From contig MU646336.1 of the NCBI GenBank assembly GCA_026770585.1, positions 1,195,827-1,211,481 of the forward strand: a stretch of 15,655 bases of DNA. Reading direction: 5' to 3'. Positions 7,489 to 15,465 of this stretch are shown here, in pieces. The notes below the pieces were generated by a model that worked only from the letters and a program-made list of their open reading frames with translations, was not told the DNA's origin and did no database searches. Made by a program: the position numbers and the translations under genes. Numbering within the stretch: position 1 is the stretch's first letter; every line of letters starts with the position of its first letter. Source of the DNA: Baffinella frigidus (Eukaryota > Cryptophyceae > Cryptomonadales > Baffinellaceae).

Positions 7489-8766
7489 GAGCACCCATGC
7501 TCTGACATTGTAGGGTTTAGGGGGTAAGGGGTGAAGGGTAGGGTTTAAAGGGTAGGGGGTAGGTTTTAGGCTTGAGGGTTTATGTGCAAGGGTTCCGGGT
7601 TGAGGGTTTAGGGTTCAGGGTTCAGGGTTGAGTGTTTAAGGTCAAGGGTTGATAGTTTAGAGTTTGGGGGTTAGGGTCTACAGTTTAGGAGATGGGGTGA
7701 AGAGTGAAGGGTTCAGGTTTCAGGGTTCATGCGGTAGGGGCTAAGGTTTTGGGTTTTCCAGGAATTAACGTTAAGGGTTGAGAGTTGAGGATTTGGTGTT
7801 TCAGGTTTTTAAGATTTTGGGTTCAGGGTTTAGGGGTTTAGGGTTGAGGGTTCAGGTTTTACAGTTAAGCGTTCAGGGTTTAAGATTTAAGGTTGATGGT
7901 TTAGGGTTTAGGGTTCATGGTTTAGTTTTTTGGGTTTAGAGTTCAGGCTTCAGTATTTAGGGTTCAGGGTTCAGGAATTATGGTTTATAGTTGAGGGTTG
8001 AGGGTTTGGGTTTTTTTAAGGTTTAAGATTCAGGGTTTAGGGTTTAGGGTTTAGGGTTTAGTGTTCAGGGTTTAGCGTTTAGCGTTAAGCGTTCAGGATT
8101 TAAGATTTAGGATTGATCGTTTAGGGTTTAGGTTTCATGGTTTAGTGTTTTGGGTTCAGAGTTCAGGCTTCAGTATTTAGGGTTCAGGGTTCAGGATTTA
8201 TGGTTTATAGTTGAGGGTTGAGGGTTTTGGTTTTTTGAAGGTTTAAGATTCAGGGTTTAGGGTTTAGGGTTTAGGGTTTAGCGTTTAGCGTTGAGCGTTT
8301 AGCGTTGAGCGTTCAGGGTTTCAGATTTAGGATTGATGGTTGAGAGTTTAGATTTCATGTTTTAGTGTTTTGGGTTGAAAATTTAGGGTTTAGGGTTTAT
8401 GGTGGAGGGTGGAGATTATGGTTTATGGTTGAGGGTTATGGTTGAGGGTTGAGGGTTTTGGCTTTTTCAAGGTTTAAGATTCAGGGTTTAGGGGTTGGGG
8501 TTCAGGGTTTAGGGTTCAAGGTTGAGCGTTTAGCGTTTGGCGTTCAGGGTTTAAGATTTAGGGTTGATGGTTCAGGGTTTAGATTTCATGGTTTAGTGTT
8601 TTGTGTTGAGAGTTTAGGGTTTAGGGTTTGGGGTTTTAAGGGTTAGGATGTGGGGTAAAGAACAAAGAGTTTAGTGTTTAGGGTTTCGGGTTTCGGGTTT
8701 AGGGCTTTTGATTTAGGGTTTAGGGTTCAGGGATCAGGTTTTGGGTTGCAGGTTTTCAGGTCTTAC

Positions 8767-8840
8767 CTTTTTTCTGTGATGTTGATGCGTGGCAGAGAGG
8801 TTGAGGGGTCTACGGGATAGAACTTGCTCGCCACCTTAAA
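8767..8840 (-). pseudogene. Inverted copy of aldo/keto reductase exon 3
   Basis: On the minus strand, after an AACAG acceptor, it encodes FKVASKFYPVDPSTSLPR followed by INITEKR, and it ends at GTAAGA. The true exon 3 (11518-11586) encodes IQVASKFYPVDPTTSLPR then INVKK. The catalytic Lys is kept. Most differences are silent or conservative, but the 3' end carries an insertion that makes the exon 74 nt instead of 69, breaking phase. The following minus-strand sequence is C-rich heptamers, like intron 3 of the real gene. It is either a fragment of a second inverted gene copy or an exon carried by a rearrangement. Confidence 0.85.
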
Positions 8841-8885
8841 CTGTTGGGACCAATGGAGAGGCAGGTGGCCGGGAGTTCGGTAAGC

Positions 8886-8978
8886 TCACTTGAGCAGGAT
8901 GGTGGACAGGCCGTTCGCGCGCAGCACGTGGAATCGCACGCTGGATGCAACCTTCACGCCTTGAGCCTCGTAGGGCAT
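8886..8978 (-). other. Short open segment upstream of the exon copy
   Basis: The minus strand reads a 30-codon frame, MPYEAQGVKVASSVRFHVLR then ANGLSTILLK and TGA. A CCAG acceptor lies at 8992-8995 and a possible GTGAGC donor overlaps the stop, leaving a 49-nt gap to the exon-3 copy. The coding-like sequence does not match the part of the aldo/keto reductase expected before exon 3, and I do not recognise it. It may be an exon of an unknown minus-strand gene. Confidence 0.3.
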
Positions 8979-9003
8979 CGAGCATCACGCCCTGGTTTGG
9001 TGT

Positions 9004-9114
9004 TGCTTTAGGTCCTTTAGGTTTTAAATGCTCCCAACATAGCCCAACGACACGCCCTTCCGTAGAAAGGACTGCAGAGAAAGCATTTTTGCCTTTGGAT
9101 CGCGTTTAGCTCTC
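9004..9114. repeat. 111-bp dispersed repeat, copy 2
   Basis: This second copy of the element at 6743-6853 is in the same orientation, with single-base differences and one or two small indels. It lies next to the acceptor side of the minus-strand segment at 8886-8978. The rest of 9115-9390 shows no gene. Confidence 0.8.
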
Positions 9115-9393
9115 CAGTGCAGAGGCTCGTGTAGAGGGGATAAAGGGTGGCTCTTTTGGGGTGTTTGAGGCTGCCCACATGGGCGCGCGCTCGCCCACGC
9201 ACCGAACCCAAGTCAGCCTTGTTCTGAGGCTCATGGTATCCCATGGTTGAAGTAAAAAAGCTCCAACCACGGATACTCCACAAGGTGAGGGGGGTTGTGT
9301 GGGGGTGAGATGAGACAGATGTCAAACCAAACGCATGTAGAGGTTTCCCCCAATGTACGGAAGTCAGCGAGCGAGAGAGTGAGAGAGGTGGAT

Positions 9394-9462
9394 GTGTTAG
9401 GTGTTAGGTGTTAGGTGTTAGGTGTTAGGTGTTAGGTGTTAGGTGTTAGGTGTTAGGTGTTA
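9394..9462. repeat. (TGTTAGG)n tandem tract
   Basis: About ten nearly perfect tandem heptamers TGTTAGG run here, grading into taaggggtaggggttaagggtt. It is a telomere-like variant that is much more homogeneous than the other arrays, suggesting recent expansion. Confidence 0.9.
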
Positions 9463-9498
9463 AGGGGTAGGGGTTAAGGGTTAGGGGTTAGGGGCAAG

Positions 9499-9771
9499 TC
9501 ACACGCGTCAGAAACAATCCACACGCGTTAGAGCTCACCCACACGCGTCAATGCCTACCCACACGTTTCAGTTAGTGTTTAGTGTTTAGTGTTTAGCGTT
9601 GAGTGCAACTTGAGAATAGTCGGTCCACCCGAGTGAGGCAGAGCTAGAAAAATGCGTCGTAGCCAATCCAGATGCGTCAGAGACAATCAGAGCCAATCCG
9701 TACTCGTCAAAGCTGACCCCAACGCGTCTGAGCCCGCCACACGCGTCAGAACCCGCCACACACTGCAGAGC
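9499..9771. repeat. Irregular array of ACGCGTCA-type motifs upstream of the aldo/keto reductase
   Basis: cacacgcgtcag or close variants recur at about 20-22-bp spacing in two blocks: 9499-9575 (cacacgcgtcag, cacacgcgttag, cacacgcgtcaa, cacacgtttcag) and 9655-9771 (gatgcgtcag, ctcgtcaaag, aacgcgtctg, cacacgcgtcag). They lie 290-560 bp before the start codon. They could be a decayed minisatellite or a cluster of transcription-factor sites (CGTCA resembles a bZIP half site). Confidence 0.55.
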
Positions 9772-10060
9772 CTTCTAAGCGTGGAGCCGCGTCCTCCCAC
9801 CTGCCCGAAATCGTTCAGCCCCAGATCACAGGGGCCGTTCGCACCGCGCGCGTGCGCTCCTCGTCCAGTGTGCCATTCCGCCGCGCCTTCCACCTGGTAA
9901 GCCGTTCAGCATCACGTGGCCGGGAAGGGGAGAGGAAGGGCGGAGCGGCCGGAGCGGCGCGTGGATTCTTTTTTTCTATTTGTTCCGAAGCCCTCCCAAG
10001 GACACATTCGGACGTGATCTCTTCCTGGCGGCGCGTCACCTGCCCCCACCAAGACGGTCG

Positions 10061-11696
10061 ATGAGGCCCGGCGTCCAGGCCGTCGCGCTCTGCCTCGCTG
10101 TGGTCTCCCTCCGTGGAGCTGCGGCCTTCCTCGCGCCGCATCATCCCGCTGCTGAGATGCGCAGCGCTGTCCGCGCTGGGGTTGCGGATCTCCGATGCGC
10201 TCTCGTTCCGCGCAGAGACGTCTTGGTGCTCGGGGGCGCTCTCGTTCCGGCCCTCGCATTTGGGCGTTCTTTTTCGTCACCGGCCGGCGCCGAAGTCATT
10301 GCGACGCCCATGTTTGGCGAGGGTCCCAAGGGGATTCCCGCGCCGCAGATTGGTGTGGGGACCTGGGCGTGGGGAGATGATTCTGTCTGGGGCTACAAGA
10401 GCTACGACAAATCCCTGACGTTCGACAGCATCGAGGCGGCATTCCGGACCTCGATCGAGCAAGGCGTCACCTTCTTTGACACCGCCGAGGTAAAATCGGC
10501 GGTGCGAAGAACTCGCAGCGTCTCCCTCTGTGCCCGAATCTGCGGCTGGAAATTTGGAGCGGCGGCTTGACTCGCGCGGCGTGGCTACGCGCAGATTTAC
10601 GGCAACGGTGAGAGCGAGAGGATCATCGGCAAGCTGATCAAGAGTCTCCCCGAGTCGGAGAGGAAGAAGGTAGAGTTTTGGGAACCCCAATCGCCCTGGG
10701 GGCCCAATCCAGTGCCGCCCCCCCGCGCCCGACCTAAATCTAGCGGGGCTAGCCTAGCGGGGCAGGAAATTATCAGGGCACGTCAAGGGTCTTCCCGATG
10801 TGGGGAGGAGAAAAGTGGAGGGGTTCCGGTAGCTCTGGTCGGATCGGGCGTTTCGAGGTTTCGAGGTTTCGAGGTTGTTGGTACCAGGAAAGCCAGCTAT
10901 ATCTGCACCGACCGAGCTCCTGTTGCACACAACTTCAGTATCCATCAGCCCCAAAACCTCGGACAAAAAATGTTTGTCTAGGTCTATTGGCTTGCGTTGC
11001 TGTGGTTTTCATGCACAGAAGCGAACGTTACCAGTCGCGTTCAGTTTTTACCACACGTGAAATCCAAATTGGTGTCCTATTTAGAAATTTCACGGTGTCC
11101 TGTCCAGAAATTTGACGATTGATTTGCCTTGTAAACCCAAATTCTTTTGAAGCGAAATACGGGCCCACAGTTTTCAGTAGCTTCTCCTCCCACTCGAGAA
11201 TGCTGAAGGATCCTATGTATATGTGTGGTTCTAAATATTTCTACCAGGATAAGGTTTTCCAACCTCGTGGCTGGCCAACATATGGCTAGTCACGTGACTA
11301 ATCAACGAAAATTACCACACAAATGCCTACTTTCAAAAGCACATTGGTTTTAAATAGGCCTCTCTAGCATTCTCGTGTGGTCTCCTCTCGTGACCCACGC
11401 GCCCAAAACAGACACCGCTGCGTGGTGATGCGCCCACCCTCCCCTCCCCTCTCATCCCCCACGCGGTAAACCCCGCACCCTCATTCCTAAAACCCTACTC
11501 CCTAATCCCCACAACAGATCCAGGTGGCGAGCAAGTTCTATCCCGTGGACCCCACCACCTCTCTCCCGCGCATCAACGTCAAGAAGGTAACCCCGAAACC
11601 CTGAACCCTGAACCCTACATACTAAATTAGACCCTAAACCCTAAACCCTAAACCCTAAACCCTAAACCCTAAACCCTAAACTCCAAACCCGTAACC

Positions 11697-11742
<46 letters not shown>

Positions 11743-14700
11743 ACCCTAAACCCTAAACCCCAAACCCTAAACCCCAAACCCTAAACCCTCAAACCTCAAA
11801 CTCCAAACCCTAAACTCCAAACCCTAAACCCTACCCCCTAAACCCCCGAAAAGGACCTGATCGCGGCCCTCGACGCCACGCTCCAACGCCTCCAGCTCGA
11901 TCACATTGACCTGTACCCCCCCCCACACAAACCCCTTGCGTGCAAAACTCTCGCTACAAAACTGTTTGGTCAAGTTAGTGGGTTGCCAGAAGTGGTTCGC
12001 TCCTAATGCCAGGATAGGACCCCTAGCGCTGTCGCACTTTGATTTGGGCTCATCATCAATTCGCCCCCCCCCCGAAATTTCCCATGTGAATTTTGCACAC
12101 CCCCCATGAAGTTCACATGGGATTTTTTTCCGGGGGGCGACTTGATGATGAGCCCAAATCAAAGTGGGACAGAGGTAGGACCCCTGTGAGAAGGCGCTCT
12201 CAGGCAATGGCGGACGGCTCCTTCCTGCTTGTCCCGCGGAATGTCTGGCGACCCAACACAACCGTTGCACGCGTCTGGTTGGGTTGAGGGTTTATTGTTA
12301 AGGGTGTAGGGTGCAGGAGTGAGGGTTCAGGGGTTAGGGTCAGGGTTTAGGGTTTACCGCGTCGCTCTCTTCCCTCTGCCCTGGGACGAAGATCCTCACG
12401 AACCTAAACCCTATACACTAAACACTGAACCCTAAACCCTAAACCCTAAACCCTAAACCAGGTATCAGATGCATGCGCCGCTGACGATCGAGAACGGTGC
12501 CGTGGTACAGCACACACTCGAAACCCTCCCGTCCGCTGCATCCTTCTTTCGATTTGTTTTGCAGACGATTTCGATGTTTTTGCAGACGACAGCTCTTGAA
12601 ACGCAGCGCGGATGGAGGAAGGAACGCACGCAGGAGGAGATGGGCAACCACGGGCAGACTAAGACAGGCAGGGATTCGGTGTGGATTTGAGTCGTGGTGG
12701 GTTTGTCTCTCTGCCCGCCTGCCTCCGTCTCTCCCTGAGGGACGAGGGGGCGGCGGGTAGGGACGAGGGGTGGGTCTGAGGGGCGAGGGGGAGGGAGGCA
12801 GGCAAGCAGACAGGAAGTCGGGGAGTCTGCGTGACGGGCGGGAGGCAGACATGGAGGCAGGCAGGGAGTCGTGGTGGGTGTGAGTCAGATTGGGTCTCCC
12901 TCCCTCCCTCCCTCCGTCTCTACCTGATGGACGAGGGGGGGGGCAGGTGCTGGCTGGCTGGCAGGCAGGGAGTCGGGGGGGGGTCTGTCTCCCGGGCTGC
13001 CTGCCTGTGTCTCTCCCCGAGGACCGAGAGGGGGGCTGGCAGGGAGACCTTTTCGGTCTGAGCAACGAGGGGGAGGGAGGGAGGGAGGCAGGTGGGGAGT
13101 CGGGGTGGGGTCTGAGGGACGGTTGGGAGCATCGCCCACCTGCCTTAACCATAGCACACGACCAACCCCTAAGACAGCAAAATCACAATTTACATTGAAT
13201 GGCCGTGTCCATTGAAAAGGTAGGGAGTCGGGGTGGGTCTGTCTCCTTCCCTCCCTCCCACCCTCCCTCCCTCCCTGCGTTTTTCTCTGAGGGACGGGCG
13301 GCAATCAGGTGGGGGATGCTCTTGCGGAAGCAGTGCGGAGCGGGCGGTGTAAGGCCGTGGGGGTGTCTAACTACAACCTCAAGGAGCTGATGCCTGTCTA
13401 CGAGGAGCTCAAGTCCAACCCGAAACCCGAAACCCGGAATACGAGACACGAAACACGAAACACGAGACACGAAACACGAAACACGAAACTCGAAACTCGA
13501 AAACCGAAAGAAAACCGAAAGAAAATCGAAACCCGAAACCCAAGACCCCAAATCCCAAATCCCAAACCCCAAACCCCAAATCAGAAACCCCAAACCCCAA
13601 ACCCCAGACTCCAAACCCGAAACCCGAAACCCTAAACCCTGAACCATAAACCCCAAACCCCAAACCCTAAACCCTCAACTCGAAACCCTATACCCTCAAT
13701 CCGAACCCCCAACCCCTAACCCCTCAACCAGGGCCAAGGGCATCCCGCTCGCGAGCAACCAGATCGAGTTTTCCCTCCTCCGCACCCTCCCGAAGACTGG
13801 GGGCATGATCGACGCCTGCAACAAGCTGGGCATCGCGACGCTGGCCTACAGCCCGCTGGGTGCGCCCCCCGCCCCGACCCTTATTATTTTCTCAAGAGCT
13901 GGACGGCATAGCCACTACAGCTCGCTGGGTACGCGCCCCCCCGCCCCGCGCCTCTCTCCCTCCCCCCCCTGCCCACACAGTGGGCTACGAAGGAATTTCC
14001 TGAATAGCCTCAAAAGACACAATCAATAGGACCCTACGGTAGGTGATACTGCAGGGACATAGGGGGGTTCCTACGGATACGAAGGGATTTCCTGAAATCG
14101 AATTTTCGCTGCTCCGCACCCTACCGAAGACTGAGGGCATGATCGACGCGTGCAACAAGCTAGGCATCGCGACGCTGGTGTACAGCCCGCTGGGTGCGCG
14201 CCCCGCCCCGCCCCTTCTTTTTCTTTTTCTTTTTTACTCTCAGCCTGGAGGTGAGTGATGCAAAAGTCTATGAGCCTCACGACGATCCCTTCCAGAAGCG
14301 GCGGTGGTCCCAGGCCCCGAAGAGGTGACGGCAGGGGTCTTGGTCTTGCGCGCGGGGGAGGTGAGGCGAGTCGTCGGAGTGGCTGGCCTCGCTCGGTTGG
14401 GTTCCGCTCTGTATCACTCAAGAGTTTGAGACTTTATGGATATCTGATAAACTTCTCCCGCCTGGCAGGGATGGGCCACACTGTACCAGAAATAGTAAAT
14501 TGGTTCAACCCAGTAGGCATAATTGGTTAAGGAAAGTAATAGTAATCAACGTCTTTCGCCTGGCAGGGATGGGGCGGCTGACAGGCAAGTACAGCAAGAG
14601 CAACAAGCCGAGCGGCTCGCGCTTCTTCGGCAAGGCCAAACCCGAGGTCCATCCCCCACTTAGCATCCACTTGGGGCTTCATGGATACAGTCCGTCTCAA

Positions 14701-15188
14701 CTATTTGTACCGAGGTTTATCCTCCACTCAGCAGCCACTTGGGGCTTCACGGATACAGCCCATCTAAACTATTTGTAATAGAATCTTATCCATTGCCCTC
14801 TAACCTAACTGGAATTTCTTCGGCAAGGCCAAGCCTGAGGTGCTCATCTCTGTTTTCTGAATTCACAAGAGAGGAATCGCCGCTTTGCCAAACCCGTGCC
14901 ATCGCCAAGTCCAAGCGTCGGCGTGCATCCACATCGAATGTGGACACCCGCTCGCGCTTTTTCGGCAGGGCCAAACCCGAGGTTCATCCAGGGGAACCTG
15001 TTTTTCTGTCAGAATCTGGCAATGAACATCACTACATAAATACCTTACTATTACTAGTATGTCCCAATTGTGTAGTAAGTGGCTTCCCCCCTCTAAAACA
15101 CACGTTTCCCTGGATTCAGGTGCTGGACCCTCTGCTCGCGAAGCTGCGGGAGGTGGGCGAGCGCAACGGCGGCAAGACCCCCGCCCAG
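10061..15188 (+). CDS. Plastid-targeted aldo/keto reductase, 3' end outside window
   Basis: NADPH-dependent aldo/keto reductase most like the plant plastid At1g06690 type; its substrate is unknown. Exons: 10061-10489, 10595-10669, 11518-11586, 11854-11912, 12462-12501, 13309-13412, 13732-13859, 14567-14646 and 15120-15188. All phases agree and give 351 residues. The four family catalytic residues are present: Asp140 (FFDTAE), Tyr145 (IYGNGES), Lys174 (VASKFYP) and His215 (LYQMHAP). Also seen: QIGVGTWAWGDD, KAVGVSNYNLKEL, GIPLASNQIEFSLL, AYSPLGMGRLTGKYS and GGKTPAQ. Relative to the family, only the VALNW...IPIPG end (about 60-70 residues) is missing, presumably downstream. The leader has a signal peptide (residues 1-22), AAAF-LAP at 20-26, a transit-like stretch, then RR at 51-52 with a hydrophobic segment ending AGA (75-77). 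Introns hold CCCTAAA-type arrays, foldbacks and partial copies of exons 7 and 8. Confidence 0.93.
10670..11517 (+). other. Aldo/keto reductase intron 2
   Basis: This 848-nt intron (GTAGAG to AACAG) is mostly unique sequence. It contains a three-fold tttcgagg repeat (10853-10873) and a tandem 23-bp duplication at 11071-11117 (ggtgtcct-t--agaaatttcac). The 3' end becomes C-rich and heptamer-like (aaaccctactccctaatccc). No gene was recognised in it. Confidence 0.6.
11587..11853 (+). repeat. CCCTAAA array filling aldo/keto reductase intron 3
   Basis: Apart from the splice ends, the intron is heptamers: about seven perfect CCCTAAA (11631-11682), seven CCCTCAA (11695-11748), then CCCTAAA/CCCCAAA. 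The sense strand is C-rich, the reverse of the arrays in the minus-strand gene's plus-strand view but the same relative to transcription. Confidence 0.9.
12029..12172. repeat. 144-bp foldback in aldo/keto reductase intron 4
   Basis: The left arm starts ctgtcgcactttgatttggg and the right arm ends cccaaatcaaagtgggacag. The arms are about 60 bp, with few mismatches, and the loop is about 20 bases. C-tract and G-tract segments flank gaattcg-like and cccatgtgaa/ttcacatggg pairs. It is MITE-like in form and encodes nothing. Confidence 0.85.
12277..12461. repeat. Heptamer arrays of opposite orientation in intron 4
   Basis: TTTAGGG-type units (12277-12356) face CCCTAAA-type units (12402-12460) across a 45-bp unique spacer. 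The second array runs directly into the exon 5 acceptor (ccctaaaccag). The first is the clearest exception to the strand rule seen elsewhere in this gene. Confidence 0.75.
12690..13300. repeat. GGGA/CTCCC minisatellite in intron 5
   Basis: The intron holds irregular repeats built from gggagtcggggtgggtctg, ctccctccctccctccgtct and gacgagggggagggaggcagg, alternating purine-rich and pyrimidine-rich blocks. Long open frames on both strands here come from this composition and are not genes. The exon 6 acceptor (CAATCAG) follows at 13306-13308. Confidence 0.75.
13413..13731 (+). repeat. CCCGAAA/CCCCAAA array filling intron 6
   Basis: From the donor GTCCAA onward the intron consists of cccgaaa, acacgaaac, ccgaaagaaaa, ccccaaa and ccctaaa units with gradual changes of unit along the array. 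The acceptor is CAACCAG. Splicing 13412 to 13732 restores EELKAKGIPLASNQ, the family sequence, which supports both splice sites. Confidence 0.85.
13915..13950 (+). pseudogene. Short copy of the exon 7 donor region
   Basis: tacagctcgctgggtacgcg (YSSLG then GTACGCG) repeats tacagcccgctgggtgcgc at the end of exon 7 (13847-13866) and continues into the same C-rich intron start. It lacks any upstream exon sequence, so it is a fragment. Confidence 0.6.
14097..14193 (+). pseudogene. Tandem copy of the last 97 nt of exon 7
   Basis: It encodes IEFSLLRTLPKT-EGMIDACNKLG then IATLVYSPLG and ends at CTGG|GTGCGC, exactly like 13763-13859. The length is the same, with two amino-acid changes (Gly to Glu, Ala to Val) and no stop. 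The first 31 nt of the exon and its acceptor are missing. An upstream TGCAG (to 14054) opens a frame through GHRGVPTDTKGFPE into the copy, but its phase does not fit exon 6. A duplicated, probably unused exon; use as an alternative exon is not excluded. Confidence 0.8.
14456..14476 (+). other. Decoy copy of the exon 8 acceptor
   Basis: cgcctggcagggatgggcca repeats the true exon 8 acceptor cgcctggcagggatggggcg, whose CAG ends at 14566. The upstream copy is followed by only a few in-frame exon bases and then a stop (gaaatag) in an exon-like frame. It is probably a duplicated boundary without an exon. Confidence 0.5.
14644..14779. repeat. 68-bp tandem duplication at the exon 8 end
   Basis: The unit gaggtccatcccccacttag...ctatttgtacc (14644-14711) is followed by gaggtttatcctccactcag...ctatttgtaat (14712-14779), with roughly 80% identity. 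It begins on the last codon of exon 8 (GAG) and includes the donor GT. Confidence 0.8.
14813..14846 (+). pseudogene. Copy of the exon 8 end
   Basis: ttcttcggcaaggccaagcc then tgaggtgctc encodes FFGKAKPEVL, repeating exon 8 (FFGKAKPE) with the GT of the donor. No acceptor and no upstream exon sequence are seen. Confidence 0.65.
14949..14990 (+). pseudogene. Second copy of the exon 8 end
   Basis: ctcgcgctttttcggcaggg then ccaaacccgaggttcatcc encodes SRFFGRAKPEVHP, against SRFFGKAKPEVHP when exon 8 is read through its donor. The extent beyond 14990 is unrelated. With the copies at 14616-14654 and 14813-14846, this makes three forms of the same exon end in 370 bp. Confidence 0.7.
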
Positions 15189-15222
15189 GTCCCTCTCCCC
15201 GACACCCCGAATACTGCCGATC

Positions 15223-15343
15223 TACAAGGGTACTTCGCTCATAAGAAACCAACTCCCCCCAGGACCCTACAGTAGGCCTATGCCTAGGGCCCTATGGTGG
15301 TCCTAGGGGTGTGGGCGTTTCTTATGAGCGAGGTGCCCCTGTA
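15223..15343. repeat. 121-bp foldback with AGGACCCTACAGTAGG core
   Basis: The left end tacaagggtacttcgctcat plus aagaaac pairs with gtttcttatgagcgaggtgc plus ccctgta at the right end. The centre carries aggaccctacagtagg, the dispersed core. It lies in the intron after exon 9. Confidence 0.8.
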
Positions 15344-15465
15344 ATGGCCCGACGCGGGCCCATCCTAACCCCGGTCCTGGGCAAGCTTGACGCTGTCGTG
15401 CCTGCATGCTTATGGGGTCAGGCACATCCTACATGGGACTGTGTCCTCTGGGGACACAGTATGCC

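Larger units (their letters stand above)
7110..8760. repeat. 1.6-kb telomere-like array with higher-order repeat
   Basis: TTTAGGG, TTCAGGG, TTGAGGG, TTAAGGG and related units run on the plus strand. Short unique inserts lie at 7306-7510. From about 7800 to 8650 a higher-order unit recurs: ggcttcagtatttagggttc at 7946 and 8166, and aaggtttaagattcaggg at 8018, 8238 and 8469. This gives periods of 220 and 231 bp. No exon was recognised in it. It directly adjoins the donor side of the minus-strand exon copy at 8767-8840, so it may be the relic of an intron. Confidence 0.8.

Noticed and set aside
12439-13304. Long open frames on both strands in reductase intron 5
   Set aside because: They come from the GGGA/CTCCC minisatellite and encode low-complexity Pro/Ser/Arg sequence; the reductase reading frame skips this region with correct phase.
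13409-13663. Gly/Phe-rich open frames over 13183-13663
   Set aside because: They are translations of the intron 6 heptamer array (repeating GFGVWG-like residues), not a protein gene.
7110-13731. CRISPR array in the repeat tracts
   Set aside because: Units are 7 bp with no unique spacers, and the gene content is eukaryotic.
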